64,000 nt of DNA from Thalassotalea crassostreae (GCF_001831495.1 NZ_CP017689.1:434001-498000), one strand, 5' to 3'; positions 53,058 through 63,714 are shown, numbered from the stretch's first letter. A program made the numbers and translations. Notes: generated from the letters alone by a model not told the origin.

Positions 53058-53696
53058 ATGACTATTGGTTTAGTCGGACGTAAAGTTGGTATGACTCGTG
53101 TCTTCACTGAAGATGGCGTTTCAATTCCAGTTACAGTCGTAGAAGTTGAAGCTAACCGCGTTGCTCAAGTTAAAACGCTTGAAAACGATGGTTATCGTGG
53201 TTTACAAGTAACAACTGGCTCTCGTAAAGCTAGTCGTGTTACTAAGCCTTTAGCAGGTCATTTTGCTAAAGCAGGTGTTACAGCTGGCCGTGGCTGCTGG
53301 GAATTCCGCTTACAAGATGGTGAAGGTGAAGGTATTGAAGCTGGCAGTGAAATCACTGTTGAGTTATTCAATGAAACCAAAATGGTAGATGTAACCGGTA
53401 CCTCTAAAGGTAAAGGTTTCCAAGGTGGTATTAAGCGCTGGAATTTCAGCATGCAAGATGCTACTCATGGTAACTCTATCTCTCACCGTTCAAACGGTTC
53501 AATCGGTCAGTGTCAAACACCAGGCCGTGTTTTTAAAGGCAAGAAAATGTCTGGTCACATGGGTGCTGAGAAAGTAACTACTCAAAACCTTGAATTAGTT
53601 CGCGTTGACGCTGAACGTAACCTACTTCTTATTAAAGGTACGGTTCCGGGTTCAGTAAATGGCAACGTGATCGTTAAACCAGCTGTTAAAGCCTAA
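53058..53696 (+). CDS. rplC: 50S ribosomal protein L3
   Basis: 212 residues. It is an early 50S assembly protein whose loop reaches the peptidyl-transferase centre. [13 protein letters not shown] at the N-terminus and [28 protein letters not shown] near 135-162 include the Gln that is N5-methylated by PrmB in E. coli. It has an AGGGG ribosome site. Confidence 0.99.
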   Translation: MTIGLVGRKVGMTRVFTEDGVSIPVTVVEVEANRVAQVKTLENDGYRGLQVTTGSRKASRVTKPLAGHFAKAGVTAGRGCWEFRLQDGEGEGIEAGSEITVELFNETKMVDVTGTSKGKGFQGGIKRWNFSMQDATHGNSISHRSNGSIGQCQTPGRVFKGKKMSGHMGAEKVTTQNLELVRVDAERNLLLIKGTVPGSVNGNVIVKPAVKA

Positions 53697-53713
53697 CGTC
53701 CAGGAGATTAGTG

Positions 53714-54319
53714 ATGGAATTATCATTGAAAGACGCATCTGGCGCTCTTGAAGTGTCTGAAGCTACCTTCGGACGTGAGTTTAACGAAGCTCTAGTACAC
53801 CAAGTAGTTGTTGCTTATGCAGCAGGTGCTCGTCAAGGTACTCGTGCTCAAAAAACTCGTTCAGAAGTTAGCGGCGGTGGTGCTAAACCATGGCGCCAAA
53901 AAGGTACTGGCCGTGCACGTGCTGGTACTACTCGTGGTCCAATCTGGCGTACAGGTGGCGTAACATTCGCTGCTAAGCCACAAGATCACAGCCAAAAAGT
54001 TAACCGTAAAATGTATCGTGGTGCGATTCAAAGCATCCTATCAGAACTAGTTCGTCAAGAACGTTTAGTTGTGGTTAAAGATTTTGCGGTAGAAACGCCT
54101 AAAACGAAAGAATTAGTAGCTAAGTTAAAAGATCTAGAGTTAAAAGATGTATTAATCGTAACTCCAGACGTTGACGAAAACTTATTCTTATCTGCACGTA
54201 ACTTATACAAAGTTGACGTACGTGACGTTGCTGGTATCGACCCAGTAAGTCTTGTAGGTTTCGAAAAAGTATTAGTTACTGAAGCGGCAATCAAGCAAAT
54301 TGAGGAGATGTTAGCATGA
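53714..54319 (+). CDS. rplD: 50S ribosomal protein L4
   Basis: 201 residues. It lines the exit tunnel and is the autogenous repressor of the S10 operon. The tunnel loop [21 protein letters not shown] is near 57-77. I used the ATG rather than the GTG just before it because it is better spaced from CAGGAG and matches the E. coli start. Its stop overlaps rplW by 4 bp. Confidence 0.98.
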   Translation: MELSLKDASGALEVSEATFGREFNEALVHQVVVAYAAGARQGTRAQKTRSEVSGGGAKPWRQKGTGRARAGTTRGPIWRTGGVTFAAKPQDHSQKVNRKMYRGAIQSILSELVRQERLVVVKDFAVETPKTKELVAKLKDLELKDVLIVTPDVDENLFLSARNLYKVDVRDVAGIDPVSLVGFEKVLVTEAAIKQIEEMLA

Positions 54320-54618
54320 TCAACGAAGAACGTTTGTTGAAGGTGATTTTAGCACCTAACATTTCTGAGAAAGCAACAATGTCTGCAGAAGCAAACAATA
54401 CAGTTGTTTTCCGTGTAGCTACTACAGCTACAAAGCTTGAAATTAAATCTGCTGTAGAGAAACTTTTCGAAGTTGAAGTAACTGGTGTTCGTACACTTAA
54501 TGTTAAGGGTAAAGCTAAACGCACTGGCGCTCGTATGGGTCGTCGTAGCGATTGGAAAAAAGCTTATGTTACTCTTTCAGAAGGTAGCGACATCGACTTC
54601 GTTGGCGCAGAGCAATAG
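54316..54618 (+). CDS. rplW: 50S ribosomal protein L23
   Basis: 100 residues. It sits at the tunnel exit and docks trigger factor and [22 protein letters not shown] and the extended loop [22 protein letters not shown] are characteristic. ATGA overlap with rplD couples translation. Confidence 0.98.
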   Translation: MINEERLLKVILAPNISEKATMSAEANNTVVFRVATTATKLEIKSAVEKLFEVEVTGVRTLNVKGKAKRTGARMGRRSDWKKAYVTLSEGSDIDFVGAEQ

Positions 54619-54627
54619 GAGAGAATC

Positions 54628-55452
54628 ATGGCTATAGTTAAATGTAAACCTACTTCTCCAGGTCGTCGCCACGTTGTTAAAGTGGTTAACGCGGAGTTGC
54701 ATAAAGGTAAGCCTTACGCACCTCTTTTAGATACTAAATCTAAATCTGGTGGTCGTAACAATACTGGTCGTATTACAGTTCGTCACGTTGGTGGTGGTCA
54801 CAAGCATCATTACCGTATGATCGACTTTAAGCGTACTAAAGATGGTATCCCTGCAAAAGTTGAACGTTTGGAATATGATCCGAACCGTTCTGCTAACATT
54901 GCGTTAGTATTATACGCAGATGGTGAACGTCGTTACATCCTTGCACCTAAAGGTGTTAGCGCTGGTGACACAGTTCAGTCTGGTGTAGATGCTCCAATCA
55001 AAGCAGGTAACACTTTACCATTGCGTAACGTTCCTTTAGGTTCTGTTATTCACGCAATCGAGTTAAAGCCAGGTAAAGGTGCTCAAATCGCACGTGCAGC
55101 TGGTACTTACGCACAATTAGTTGCTAAAGATGGTGCTTACGTTACTGTACGTTTACGTTCAGGCGAAATGCGCAAAATCGAAGCAGAATGTCGTGCTACT
55201 TTAGGTGAAATCGGTAACGCTGAACACATGCTTCGCTCATTGGGTAAAGCTGGTGCTTCACGCTGGCGCGGTGTTCGTCCAACTGTTCGTGGTGTTGCTA
55301 TGAACCCAGTTGATCACCCACACGGTGGTGGTGAAGGTCGTACTTCTGGTGGTCGTCACCCAGTATCACCTTGGGGCGTACCTACTAAAGGTTACAAAAC
55401 TCGTAAGAACAAGCGTACCGATAAGTTTATCGTACGTCGTCGTACTAAGTAG
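54628..55452 (+). CDS. rplB: 50S ribosomal protein L2
   Basis: 274 residues. It is required for subunit association and peptidyl-transferase activity. The C-terminal [24 protein letters not shown] segment (in parts) contains the conserved His at about residue 230. Nine bases after rplW. Confidence 0.99.
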   Translation: MAIVKCKPTSPGRRHVVKVVNAELHKGKPYAPLLDTKSKSGGRNNTGRITVRHVGGGHKHHYRMIDFKRTKDGIPAKVERLEYDPNRSANIALVLYADGERRYILAPKGVSAGDTVQSGVDAPIKAGNTLPLRNVPLGSVIHAIELKPGKGAQIARAAGTYAQLVAKDGAYVTVRLRSGEMRKIEAECRATLGEIGNAEHMLRSLGKAGASRWRGVRPTVRGVAMNPVDHPHGGGEGRTSGGRHPVSPWGVPTKGYKTRKNKRTDKFIVRRRTK

Positions 55453-55468
55453 TACTAATTTAATTTAA

Positions 55469-55756
<288 letters not shown>

Positions 55757-55767
55757 GGGAAAATAAA

Positions 55768-56100
55768 ATGGAAGCTATTGCTAAACATAAATTTGCCCGC
55801 GGTTCAGCTCAAAAAGCTCGTTTGGTTGTAGACCAAATTCGCGGATTGAATGTTGAGAAAGCACTTGAAGTTCTAACTTACAGCAACAAGTCTGCTGCAG
55901 AGTTAGTTAAGAAAGTTCTTAACTCAGCAATCGCAAACGCTGAACACAATGAAGGTGCAGACATTGATGAATTATTCGTTAAAACTATTATGGTTGACGA
56001 TGGTCCAACAATGAAACGTATTAAACCTCGTGCGAAAGGTCGCGCGGATCGTATCCTTAAGCGCACCAGTCACATTACTGTGATTGTAGCTGATCACTAG
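55768..56100 (+). CDS. rplV: 50S ribosomal protein L22
   Basis: 110 residues. Its long hairpin lines the exit tunnel near the macrolide site; the tip [20 protein letters not shown] looks wild type. It lies between rpsS and rpsC with 11-bp spacers. Confidence 0.99.
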   Translation: MEAIAKHKFARGSAQKARLVVDQIRGLNVEKALEVLTYSNKSAAELVKKVLNSAIANAEHNEGADIDELFVKTIMVDDGPTMKRIKPRAKGRADRILKRTSHITVIVADH

Positions 56101-56111
56101 GAGATATTAGT

Positions 56112-56810
56112 ATGGGTCAGAAAGTACATCCTACCGGTATTCGCCTAGGTATCACTAAGCCTTTCGCGTCTACTTGGTTCGCAAACAGCAAAGAATACGC
56201 TGCTAACATCAAAGGTGATCACGAAGTTCGTGCTTACCTAACTGAAGAGTTAAAGCGTGCTTCTTTATCGAAAATTGTTATTGAGCGTCCAGCAAAATCA
56301 ATTCGTGTAACTATCCACACAGCCCGTCCAGGTGTTGTGATTGGTAAGAAAGGCGAAGACGTAGAGAAATTACGTAAGAAAGTTTCTCAAATCGCTGGTG
56401 TACCTGCACAAATCAACATCGCTGAAGTTCGTAAGCCAGAAATGGATGCGCAACTAGTAGCAGACAGCATCGCGAGCCAATTAGAGCGTCGTGTAATGTT
56501 CCGTCGTGCTATGAAGCGTGCTGTACAAAACGCTATGCGTTTAGGTGCTAAGGGTATCAAAGTTCAAGTTAGCGGTCGTTTAGGCGGTGCAGATATTGCA
56601 CGTGCTGAATGGTATCGTGAAGGTCGTGTTCCATTACACACTTTACGTGCTGATATCGATTACGCTATCGCTCGAGCAGACACTACTTATGGTGTTATTG
56701 GTGTTAAAGTCTGGATCTTTAAAGGTGAAGTAATTGGCAACATGCCATTACAAGCAGAGCAACCTGCTGCTAAGCCGAAAAGAAAAGGCAAAGGCAAGAG
56801 CAGCAAGTAA
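56112..56810 (+). CDS. rpsC: 30S ribosomal protein S3
   Basis: 232 residues. It is at the mRNA entry channel. The KH domain has [20 protein letters not shown] near 64-83, and the C-terminal domain has [28 protein letters not shown]. The tail is Lys-rich. Confidence 0.99.
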   Translation: MGQKVHPTGIRLGITKPFASTWFANSKEYAANIKGDHEVRAYLTEELKRASLSKIVIERPAKSIRVTIHTARPGVVIGKKGEDVEKLRKKVSQIAGVPAQINIAEVRKPEMDAQLVADSIASQLERRVMFRRAMKRAVQNAMRLGAKGIKVQVSGRLGGADIARAEWYREGRVPLHTLRADIDYAIARADTTYGVIGVKVWIFKGEVIGNMPLQAEQPAAKPKRKGKGKSSK

Positions 56811-56821
56811 GGAAATAAGTT

Positions 56822-57235
56822 ATGTTACAACCAAAACGTACTAAATTCCGTAAGCAATTTAAACTGCGTAACCGTGGCCTAGCGCACACAGGTAGCTCAG
56901 TTAGCTTCGGTACATTCGGTTTGAAATCAGTTGAGCGTGGTCGTATGACTGCTCGTCAAATCGAAGCTGCTCGTCGTGCAATGACACGTCACATCAAGCG
57001 TCAAGGTAAAATTTGGATTCGTGTATTCCCAGATAAGCCAATTACCAAAAAACCTCTTGAGGTTCGTATGGGTAAAGGTAAAGGTTCTGTAGAATACTGG
57101 GTATGTCAAATCCTACCAGGTCGTGTTCTGTATGAAATGGAAGGTGTTAGTGAAGAACTAGCGCGTGAAGCATTTGCATTAGCAGCTGCTAAACTTCCGT
57201 TCAAAACAACTTTCGTAACTCGTAAGGTAATGTAA
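56822..57235 (+). CDS. rplP: 50S ribosomal protein L16
   Basis: 137 residues. It helps position tRNA in the A and P sites. [20 protein letters not shown] and [22 protein letters not shown] (in parts) are conserved, including the Arg at about position 81 that is hydroxylated by RoxA in E. coli. Its stop overlaps the rpmC start (TAATG). Confidence 0.99.
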   Translation: MLQPKRTKFRKQFKLRNRGLAHTGSSVSFGTFGLKSVERGRMTARQIEAARRAMTRHIKRQGKIWIRVFPDKPITKKPLEVRMGKGKGSVEYWVCQILPGRVLYEMEGVSEELAREAFALAAAKLPFKTTFVTRKVM

Positions 57236-57426
57236 TGAAAGCTAGTGAACTTAAAGAAAAAAGCATTGAAGAGCTTAATGCTGAATTACTAAGCTTATTG
57301 CGTGAGCAGTTTAACTACCGCATGCAAGCAAGCACAGGTCAGCTAGCTCAAACACATTTGCTACGTAACGTACGTCGCGATATCGCACGTGTTAAGACAA
57401 TCCTAACTGAGAAGGCAGCATCATAA
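57235..57426 (+). CDS. rpmC: 50S ribosomal protein L29
   Basis: 63 residues, a helical protein near the tunnel exit. [19 protein letters not shown] and [16 protein letters not shown] are conserved. One-base overlaps with both rplP and rpsQ suggest translational coupling. Confidence 0.98.
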   Translation: MKASELKEKSIEELNAELLSLLREQFNYRMQASTGQLAQTHLLRNVRRDIARVKTILTEKAAS

Positions 57427-57674
57427 TGAGCGAATCTATTCGTACTCTACAAGGTCGCGTAATCAGCAACAAGATGGAAAAATCTATCACTGTTTTGATC
57501 GAGCGTCGTGTTAAGCACCCTATCTACGGTAAGTTCATGATCCGTTCAACTAAGTTGAAAGCGCATGATGAAACTAACGTATGTAACGAAGGTGATGTAG
57601 TAACAATTCGTGAATGTGCACCAATTTCAAAGTCTAAAAACTGGACTTTAGTTGATGTAATCACAAAAGCTTAA
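57426..57674 (+). CDS. rpsQ: 30S ribosomal protein S17
   Basis: 82 residues, an early 16S rRNA-binding protein. [25 protein letters not shown] and [24 protein letters not shown] (in parts) are conserved. Last gene of the S10 operon. Its stop codon lies in a small hairpin CTTAATT-TT-AATTAAG. The last 60 or so coding bases and the terminator are duplicated downstream with insertions. Confidence 0.99.
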   Translation: MSESIRTLQGRVISNKMEKSITVLIERRVKHPIYGKFMIRSTKLKAHDETNVCNEGDVVTIRECAPISKSKNWTLVDVITKA

Positions 57675-57696
57675 TTTTAATTAAGTAAATTGTTCT

Positions 57697-57729
57697 AAAA
57701 AACCTCACTGGTAACAGTGGGGTTTTTTT
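57697..57729 (+). terminator. Terminator 1 of the S10 operon
   Basis: AAAAAACC plus CACTG-GTAA-CAGTG plus GGTTTTTTT; part of the duplicated tail. Confidence 0.93.
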
Positions 57730-57828
57730 ATATCTGAAATTCACATTCGGTGAATGTGGCATCACCTCGCAGTTTCAAAGTCTGCTCTTATAAAAGACTT
57801 TGGACTTTAGTTGATGTAATCACAAAAG

Positions 57829-57899
57829 GTGAATTCCCATATCCATATGGGAAACCCTTCGGGTCGCTGCGCGCTTTCAAATTGTTCCAGACAATTTGA
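57829..57899 (+). repeat. Modular hairpin element, copy D (inserted in the duplicated rpsQ tail)
   Basis: TTCCCATA-TCCA-TATGGGAA (57834-57853), ACCC-TTC-GGGT (57854-57864) and CAAATTGT-TCCAG-ACAATTTG (57878-57898). Same order and loops as copies A and B near tuf. Compared with the original tail, the 71 bases stand where that copy has only CT, so the ends of the insertion are visible. Confidence 0.85.
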
Positions 57900-57924
57900 T
57901 AATTTTAATTAAGTAAATTGTTCT

Positions 57925-57957
57925 AAAAAACCTCACTGGTAAAAGTGGGGTTTTTTT
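57925..57957 (+). terminator. Terminator 2 of the S10 operon (duplicate)
   Basis: Same as terminator 1 except one base in the right arm (AAGTG for CAGTG), which shortens the stem by one pair. The rest of the gap to 58080 is AT-rich and presumably holds the promoter of the next gene. Confidence 0.88.
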
Positions 57958-58080
57958 ATATCTGAAATTACAAGATATCTTGATATTGTTAGTGTCATAA
58001 CATTATGTGCTAAGGACTCAATAGTAATTGAATTTAAAAGTGTGCTAATGTAGTTAAATACATAACAATAAAAAAATACT

Positions 58081-59991
58081 ATGAAAGCTGACGTAACAAA
58101 TTTAGTCGAACCTATTACTCAAGCTCCAATTGCTGACCAATATCGTAAAGAACGATCATTTCAGATATTTTTGGTTTCTGAAGTAGCGTTGATTTTGGCC
58201 CTGATCATGGAATATTTCCGTGGTGGTCTTGAGTTAGTTATCGGACTGGCGGCGACCATCGTTGTCTTAGCAGTATTTTTCCTTGCATTTAGAAATCGAA
58301 AACCAAATCTCGCGACCGGCTTGTTGGTTATATTCCATACAATCTTAGCCTCCTGTTTGATGTGGAAGTTTGGCGGCATTCGTGATGAAGCTATGTTAGC
58401 TTTTCCTATGATATTGATATTTGCAACGGTTTTAGGTTCTACCAGATTAGTCTCAGTTGTTTTTCTATGTATCGCATGTTTAATATTTGCCAACGGTTAT
58501 GTAAATGAGATTGGCTACTATCAAAACGATACTCCAGTAATCGATTTAAGCTCAGCCGCTTTAATAAATCTGATCTTGTTAGTTATTTTTATAAGTACAT
58601 TAATAGCATCAAAAGCTATCAATAAATTAATTGCACAACTGGTAGAAGAAAACAAAGTCGTTGTAAATTCTAAGCGTGAAATTCAGAAACTAGTATACCA
58701 AGATGCGTTAACCAACTTACCTAACCGTGTTTTAGCACGAGAGATCTTTGATAAAAATATTCAAAAAACTGTAGAAGACGGTAAGAGTACAGCATTACTA
58801 TTTATTGATTTAGATGACTTTAAGTCGATAAACGATTCCCTTGGCCATCAAATAGGTGACAAACTTTTAAAACTAATAGCTCGTAGAATCGCTGGAATGG
58901 TCACGCCTTATGGTGGGGTATACCGTTTAGGCGGTGACGAATTTATGGTCTTGCTCGAAGAATTTAGTGATGATAATGATGTTATCGAAATGGGTAATCG
59001 AATTTGTAGCTTGGTTAATCAGGTACTAAAAATTGATGAATATGATTTACTGGTCAGCTGCTCAATAGGTGCCACCATCGCTCCTCGAGATACAGACAAC
59101 TTTGATACAGCGTTAAAATATTCTGATATAGCTTTGTATCAGGCAAAGAGATTGGGTAGAAATCAAATTTGTTTGATAAGCCAAGAGCTAATAAAGCACA
59201 CTGAAAAAGAGTTTTATTTACTTGAGGAATTTAGGCGAGCAGTAAAAGACAATAAGCTTGAACTATATTATCAACCGAAGATTTGCTTAACTACCGGACG
59301 AATGACAGGCGGTGAAGCATTACTAAGGTGGTGGAGTGATAATTATGGTGGTGTTAGTCCTGATGTATTTATTCCTATCGCTGAAAAGGCCGGTTTGATA
59401 AACGGAATTGGCGATTGGGTATTAGAGCAAGCGATAGAGCAATGCTCTGTTTGGCATAAAATGGGGTTCGACGATTTTACCGTTGCCGTCAACGTCTCAC
59501 CTATTCAGTTTGCCATGCCTAACTTTGCCGCAAATATTTATACATTGTTGGATAAATATAAATTGGATGAAAAATATCTAGAATTAGAAATCACTGAAAA
59601 CGTGTTACTCGAACAAAGTGAAAACTTATCTAAGAATATTAAAATGTTGAGTAAATCACAGGTTAAATTGTCAATTGATGATTTTGGTAAGGGTTATTCG
59701 AATCTCGCTTATATAAAACGCCTAAATATTCATGCCATCAAAATAGATAGAGAATTTATTACCGATGTTGATAAAGATGAAGATAATTTAGCTATCGTAA
59801 AAGCGATTATAGACATTGCCAATCATTTAAATATAGATGCCGTTGCCGAAGGTGTTGAAACTCAAGAGGTAGTGAATTTACTTTCAGAGTTGTCATGCAA
59901 TTTAGGGCAAGGATTTTTATGGTCACCAGCAGTGAATAAAGACGATTTTATTCGATTTGCCCAGACTAGAGCAGCAAAAGTTCAGCTATAA
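58081..59991 (+). CDS. Membrane GGDEF-EAL protein (cyclic-di-GMP turnover)
   Basis: 636 residues. A membrane region of about five to six helices (residues about 25-185) precedes a short coiled linker. The GGDEF domain has RLGGDEFMVLLEEF; no RxxD inhibitory site is present before it. The C-terminal EAL domain keeps the expected catalytic set: GGEALLRW, NVSPIQF, LEITENVLLEQ, DDFGKGYSNL, KIDREF, AEGVET and LGQGF. Phosphodiesterase activity is therefore likely, and diguanylate cyclase activity is possible. The sensor part is not recognised. It sits alone between the S10 and spc operons, a boundary usually without extra genes. Confidence 0.93.
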   Translation: MKADVTNLVEPITQAPIADQYRKERSFQIFLVSEVALILALIMEYFRGGLELVIGLAATIVVLAVFFLAFRNRKPNLATGLLVIFHTILASCLMWKFGGIRDEAMLAFPMILIFATVLGSTRLVSVVFLCIACLIFANGYVNEIGYYQNDTPVIDLSSAALINLILLVIFISTLIASKAINKLIAQLVEENKVVVNSKREIQKLVYQDALTNLPNRVLAREIFDKNIQKTVEDGKSTALLFIDLDDFKSINDSLGHQIGDKLLKLIARRIAGMVTPYGGVYRLGGDEFMVLLEEFSDDNDVIEMGNRICSLVNQVLKIDEYDLLVSCSIGATIAPRDTDNFDTALKYSDIALYQAKRLGRNQICLISQELIKHTEKEFYLLEEFRRAVKDNKLELYYQPKICLTTGRMTGGEALLRWWSDNYGGVSPDVFIPIAEKAGLINGIGDWVLEQAIEQCSVWHKMGFDDFTVAVNVSPIQFAMPNFAANIYTLLDKYKLDEKYLELEITENVLLEQSENLSKNIKMLSKSQVKLSIDDFGKGYSNLAYIKRLNIHAIKIDREFITDVDKDEDNLAIVKAIIDIANHLNIDAVAEGVETQEVVNLLSELSCNLGQGFLWSPAVNKDDFIRFAQTRAAKVQL

Positions 59992-60218
59992 AACTGGTTC
60001 TCTGTGATGGTAGCTACACTTACCGATCACGGGGTAACATTTTAATAACATAATAAGCCAGTATACTAATGTCTTATTAGTAACAGTTTGTAATCAAATA
60101 TAGTCTCTTAAACCCTATTAAATCAATGATTTAAAATGTTGAGCTGTTAACATTGAATTAACTTTCTTACCTGCACCAATCTTTTTGTTTAAATAAAGTA
60201 CCACTTTTCTTTTTGTAG

Positions 60219-60227
60219 TGTTATAAT
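60219..60227 (+). promoter_or_regulatory. Promoter of the spc operon (extended -10)
   Basis: TGTTATAAT at 60219-60227 fits an extended -10; no good -35 is visible at 17 bp. The rest of 59992-60317 shows only an imperfect hairpin near 60004-60030 (GTGAT/ATCAC) that may serve as a weak terminator for the GGDEF-EAL gene. Confidence 0.6.
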
Positions 60228-60317
60228 CTCGCGCCCGTTCACTCTATGTGGATGGATAAAGGCAGTGAAAGGTCAAATACTTGACCTTGATTTTTAATAA
60301 CAGCGGAGCACATAAAA

Positions 60318-60686
60318 ATGATCCAAATGCAATCACAGCTAGACGTTGCTGACAACAGCGGCGCTCGACGCGTGCAATGTATAAAGGTTCTAGGTGGCTC
60401 GCACCGTCGCTATGCACATATTGGTGACATCATCAAAGTTTCTGTTAAAGAAGCAATTCCTCGCGGTAAAGTGAAGAAAGGTGATGTACTTAATGCTGTA
60501 GTGGTGCGCACTAGAAAAGGCGTACGTCGCTCGGATGGTTCATCTATTCGTTTTGATGGTAACGCGGCTGTAATGCTTAACGCAAACTTACAGCCAATTG
60601 GTACTCGTATTTTCGGGCCAGTGACACGTGAATTACGAACTGAAAAGTTCATGAAGATCGTATCTCTAGCGCCAGAAGTACTATAA
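60318..60686 (+). CDS. rplN: 50S ribosomal protein L14
   Basis: 122 residues. It lies at the subunit interface and binds Rsf[23 protein letters not shown] and [20 protein letters not shown] (in parts) are conserved. First gene of the spc operon, with GCGGAG as ribosome site. Confidence 0.99.
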   Translation: MIQMQSQLDVADNSGARRVQCIKVLGGSHRRYAHIGDIIKVSVKEAIPRGKVKKGDVLNAVVVRTRKGVRRSDGSSIRFDGNAAVMLNANLQPIGTRIFGPVTRELRTEKFMKIVSLAPEVL

Positions 60687-60698
60687 GGAGCTACGAAA

Positions 60699-61013
60699 AT
60701 GGCCTCTAAAATTCGTCAAAATGACGAAGTAGTAATCCTAGCTGGTAAAGATAAGGGCAAAAGTGGCAAAGTCACTAAAGTTCTTCCAGCAGAAGGAAAA
60801 GTTTTCGTTGAAGGCATCAACTTAATCAAGAAACACCAGAAACCTGTACCTCAGTTACAGCAAGCTGGTGGCATTGTTGAGAAAGAAGCTGCAATCAACG
60901 TATCTAACGTTGCGATCAAAAACCCTGCTACTGGCAAGGCTGATCGTGTTGGTTTTAGAATTGAAGACGGCAAAAAAGTTCGTTTCTTCAAGTCTAATAA
61001 CGAATTAGTATAA
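60699..61013 (+). CDS. rplX: 50S ribosomal protein L24
   Basis: 104 residues, an assembly initiator of the 50S subunit. The KOW motif [21 protein letters not shown] is near the N-terminus. AAGGAG precedes the start. Confidence 0.99.
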   Translation: MASKIRQNDEVVILAGKDKGKSGKVTKVLPAEGKVFVEGINLIKKHQKPVPQLQQAGGIVEKEAAINVSNVAIKNPATGKADRVGFRIEDGKKVRFFKSNNELV

Positions 61014-61026
61014 TTTGGAGTAAATG

Positions 61027-61566
61027 ATGGCGAAACTGCATGATTTTTACAAAGATACGGTTGTTGCTGAACTTACCAAAGAGTTCGGATACAAAAGTGT
61101 CATGCAAGTCCCTTCGATTGAAAAGATCACACTAAATATGGGTGTTGGTGAAGCTATTGCTGATAAAAAAGTATTAGACCACGCCGTAAGTGATCTGGCA
61201 TCAATCTCGGGCCAGAAGCCTATGGTTACTAAAGCACGCAAATCTGTTGCTGGCTTTAAGATCCGTGAAGGCTACCCAATTGGTGCAAAAGTAACTCTAC
61301 GCGGCGAACGCATGTGGGATTTCTTTGAGCGCTTAATCTCAATCTCAGTTCCTCGTATTCGTGACTTCCGTGGCTTGAACCCTAAATCGTTCGACGGCCG
61401 TGGTAACTACAGTATGGGTGTGCGTGAGCAAATCATATTTCCTGAAATCGACTACGATAAAATCGATAAGATTCGTGGTATGGATATCACTATCGGTACT
61501 ACGGCGAAGAACGATGCGGAAGGTCATGCTTTGCTGACTGCCTTTAACTTCCCGTTTAAGAAATAA
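61027..61566 (+). CDS. rplE: 50S ribosomal protein L5
   Basis: 179 residues, as in E. coli. It binds 5S rRNA and contacts P-site tRNA. I used the second of two adjacent ATG codons because the first is too close to GGAG and the family begins [17 protein letters not shown] and [18 protein letters not shown] are conserved. Confidence 0.98.
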   Translation: MAKLHDFYKDTVVAELTKEFGYKSVMQVPSIEKITLNMGVGEAIADKKVLDHAVSDLASISGQKPMVTKARKSVAGFKIREGYPIGAKVTLRGERMWDFFERLISISVPRIRDFRGLNPKSFDGRGNYSMGVREQIIFPEIDYDKIDKIRGMDITIGTTAKNDAEGHALLTAFNFPFKK

Positions 61567-61577
61567 GGTGTAGAGTT

Positions 61578-61883
61578 ATGGCTAAATCATCAATGAAAGC
61601 ACGTGAAGCAAAACGTGCAAAATTAGTTGCTCAATACGCTGAAAAGCGTGCAGCACTAAAAGATATCATCTCAAACGTAAATTCTTCTGAAGAAGAGCGT
61701 TGGGATGCAATGTTAAAACTACAAGCTTTACCACGCGATTCAAGCAGCAGCCGTCAACGTAACCGTTGTGTTGTTACTGGTCGTCCACATGGTTACTTAC
61801 GTAAATTCGGTTTAAGCCGTATTAAATTGCGTGAAGCGACTATGCGCGGTGAAGTACCTGGTCTTAAGAAAGCAAGTTGGTAA
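61578..61883 (+). CDS. rpsN: 30S ribosomal protein S14 (zinc-free type)
   Basis: 101 residues with no CxxC pairs, the long C-minus form. [20 protein letters not shown] and [21 protein letters not shown] (in parts) are conserved. Twelve bases after rplE. Confidence 0.99.
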   Translation: MAKSSMKAREAKRAKLVAQYAEKRAALKDIISNVNSSEEERWDAMLKLQALPRDSSSSRQRNRCVVTGRPHGYLRKFGLSRIKLREATMRGEVPGLKKASW

Positions 61884-61897
61884 GGGAGTAAGCGATT

Positions 61898-62287
61898 ATG
61901 ATGACTGATCCTATCGCGGATATGTTTACACGAATCCGTAACGGTCAATCTGCAAATAAAGTTGCAGTACAAATGCCATCTTCCAAGCTAAAAGTTGCAA
62001 TTGCTAACTTGCTTAAAGAAGAAGGTTATATTAATGGTTTTGAAGTATCTACTGAAGCTAAGCCTCAGTTAGAAGTAACTTTAAAATATTTCGATGGTAA
62101 AGAAGTTATCGAAACTATCAAGCGTGTTTCACGCCCTGGTCTTCGCGTATACAAAGGAAGTAATGATCTTCCTCAAGTATTAGCTGGTCTAGGTATTGCG
62201 ATCGTTTCTACTTCAAAAGGCCTTATGACTGACCGCGCTGCACGTAATGCAGGTTTAGGCGGTGAGATCTTAGGTATCGTTGCGTAA
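61898..62287 (+). CDS. rpsH: 30S ribosomal protein S8
   Basis: 129 residues. It binds central-domain 16S rRNA and in enterobacteria represses spc translation at the rplX-rplE region. [18 protein letters not shown] and the C-terminal [20 protein letters not shown] are conserved. The first ATG of two has the better spacing from GGAG. Confidence 0.98.
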   Translation: MMTDPIADMFTRIRNGQSANKVAVQMPSSKLKVAIANLLKEEGYINGFEVSTEAKPQLEVTLKYFDGKEVIETIKRVSRPGLRVYKGSNDLPQVLAGLGIAIVSTSKGLMTDRAARNAGLGGEILGIVA

Positions 62288-62298
62288 GGAGCAAGAAT

Positions 62299-62832
62299 AT
62301 GTCTCGTGTTGCAAAAGCACCTGTGTCTATCCCTGCTGGCGTTACAGTAACGTTATCTGGTCAAGACATCACAATTAAAGGTCCTAAAGGCGAATTAACT
62401 CGTACGATACATAGTGACGTTGTAATTTCTCAAGAAGAAAACAACATCATCACTAACATCGTAGCTGATGTTAAAGGCGCATGGGCTCAAGCCGGTACTG
62501 CTCGCGCATTAATCAACAACATGGTTGTTGGCGTGAACGCTGGTTTTGAAAAACGTCTAATCTTAAACGGTGTTGGTTACCGTGCAAAAGCTGCTGGTCA
62601 GAACTTAAACCTTTCATTAGGTTTCTCTCACCCAGTTGAGCATGCAATCCCAGCCGGTGTTAAGTGTGAAACTCCTAGTCAAACTGAAATCGTACTTACG
62701 GGTGCTGATAAGCAGGTGATTGGTCAAGTAGCTGCGAACATTCGTGCGTACCGTAAGCCAGAGCCTTATAAAGGTAAAGGTATTCGTTACTCTGACGAAA
62801 ATGTTCGTCGTAAAGAAGCTAAGAAGAAGTAG
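62299..62832 (+). CDS. rplF: 50S ribosomal protein L6
   Basis: 177 residues, near the sarcin-ricin loop. [20 protein letters not shown] and the C-terminal [20 protein letters not shown] are conserved. Spacer to rplR is 9 bp. Confidence 0.99.
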   Translation: MSRVAKAPVSIPAGVTVTLSGQDITIKGPKGELTRTIHSDVVISQEENNIITNIVADVKGAWAQAGTARALINNMVVGVNAGFEKRLILNGVGYRAKAAGQNLNLSLGFSHPVEHAIPAGVKCETPSQTEIVLTGADKQVIGQVAANIRAYRKPEPYKGKGIRYSDENVRRKEAKKK

Positions 62833-62841
62833 GGTAATACT

Positions 62842-63195
62842 ATGGATAAGAAAACATCTCGTTTACGCCGTGCAAAACGTACGCGCGCTAAAATCAGCGA
62901 GTTGGGTGCGAATCGTTTAGTCGTTCACCGTACTCCTCGTCACATATACGCACAGCTTATCGCGGCAACTGGTTCTGAAGTAATTGCATCTGCATCTACT
63001 TTAGATAAAGAAATCCGTGAGCAAGTTAAAGCTACTGGTAACAAAGAAGCTGCTGCTGCAGTTGGTAAAGCAATCGCCGAGCGCGCTGCTGCCAAAGGTA
63101 TTGAGTCAGTTGCTTTCGATCGTTCAGGTTTCTTATACCACGGTCGTGTTCAAGTTTTAGCTGAAGCAGCTCGTGAAGCTGGCCTTAAATTCTAG
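62842..63195 (+). CDS. rplR: 50S ribosomal protein L18
   Basis: 117 residues, binds 5S rRNA. The basic N-terminus [17 protein letters not shown] and the C-terminal [20 protein letters not shown] are conserved. Confidence 0.99.
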   Translation: MDKKTSRLRRAKRTRAKISELGANRLVVHRTPRHIYAQLIAATGSEVIASASTLDKEIREQVKATGNKEAAAAVGKAIAERAAAKGIESVAFDRSGFLYHGRVQVLAEAAREAGLKF

Positions 63196-63204
63196 GAGTA
63201 GATA

Positions 63205-63708
63205 ATGGCTAATGTAGAAAACACACAACAAAGTGAATTTGCTGAAAAGTTAATCGCTGTTAACCGCGTTTCAAAAGTGGTTAAAGGTGGTCGTATATTC
63301 AGTTTCACTGCACTAACAGTAGTTGGTGACGGCAACGGTCGTGTTGGTTTTGGTTACGGTAAGGCACGTGAAGTTCCTGCTGCAATCCAAAAAGCAATGG
63401 AAAAGGCTCGCCGTAATATCGTAAACATCGACCTTAAGGGTACTACTTTACAGCACGCTGTAAAAGGTAAGCACTCTGGTTCTAAAGTTTACATGCAACC
63501 TGCTTCTGAAGGTACAGGTATCATCGCCGGTGGCGCGATGCGTGCAGTACTAGAAGTTGCTGGCGTACAGAACGTATTGTCAAAAGCATACGGTTCTACT
63601 AACCCAATTAACGTTGTACGCGCTACAATCGGTGCTCTTGCGAACATGAAATCGCCTGAGTCTGTTGCAGCTAAGCGTGGCTTAAACGTTACTGAAATAC
63701 TGGGGTAA
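63205..63708 (+). CDS. rpsE: 30S ribosomal protein S5
   Basis: 167 residues. It shapes the mRNA entry site and decoding accuracy. [19 protein letters not shown] and [20 protein letters not shown] are conserved; the spectinomycin-region loop looks wild type. Confidence 0.99.
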   Translation: MANVENTQQSEFAEKLIAVNRVSKVVKGGRIFSFTALTVVGDGNGRVGFGYGKAREVPAAIQKAMEKARRNIVNIDLKGTTLQHAVKGKHSGSKVYMQPASEGTGIIAGGAMRAVLEVAGVQNVLSKAYGSTNPINVVRATIGALANMKSPESVAAKRGLNVTEILG

Positions 63709-63714
63709 TGAACA

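Larger units (their letters stand above)
57750..57969 (+). repeat. Second copy of the rpsQ 3' tail and terminator, with insertions
   Basis: Segments of the rpsQ end recur in order. GTGAATGTG is at 57750-57758. TTTCAAAGTCT is at 57773-57783. The 27-base block ending in ATCACAAAAG is at 57802-57828, identical to 57643-57669. The 70-base terminator block is at 57900-57969, identical to 57672-57741 in 69 of 70 positions. Between these segments are extra sequences that form hairpins, including a 71-bp hairpin module. The copy is not translatable as S17. Confidence 0.93.
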
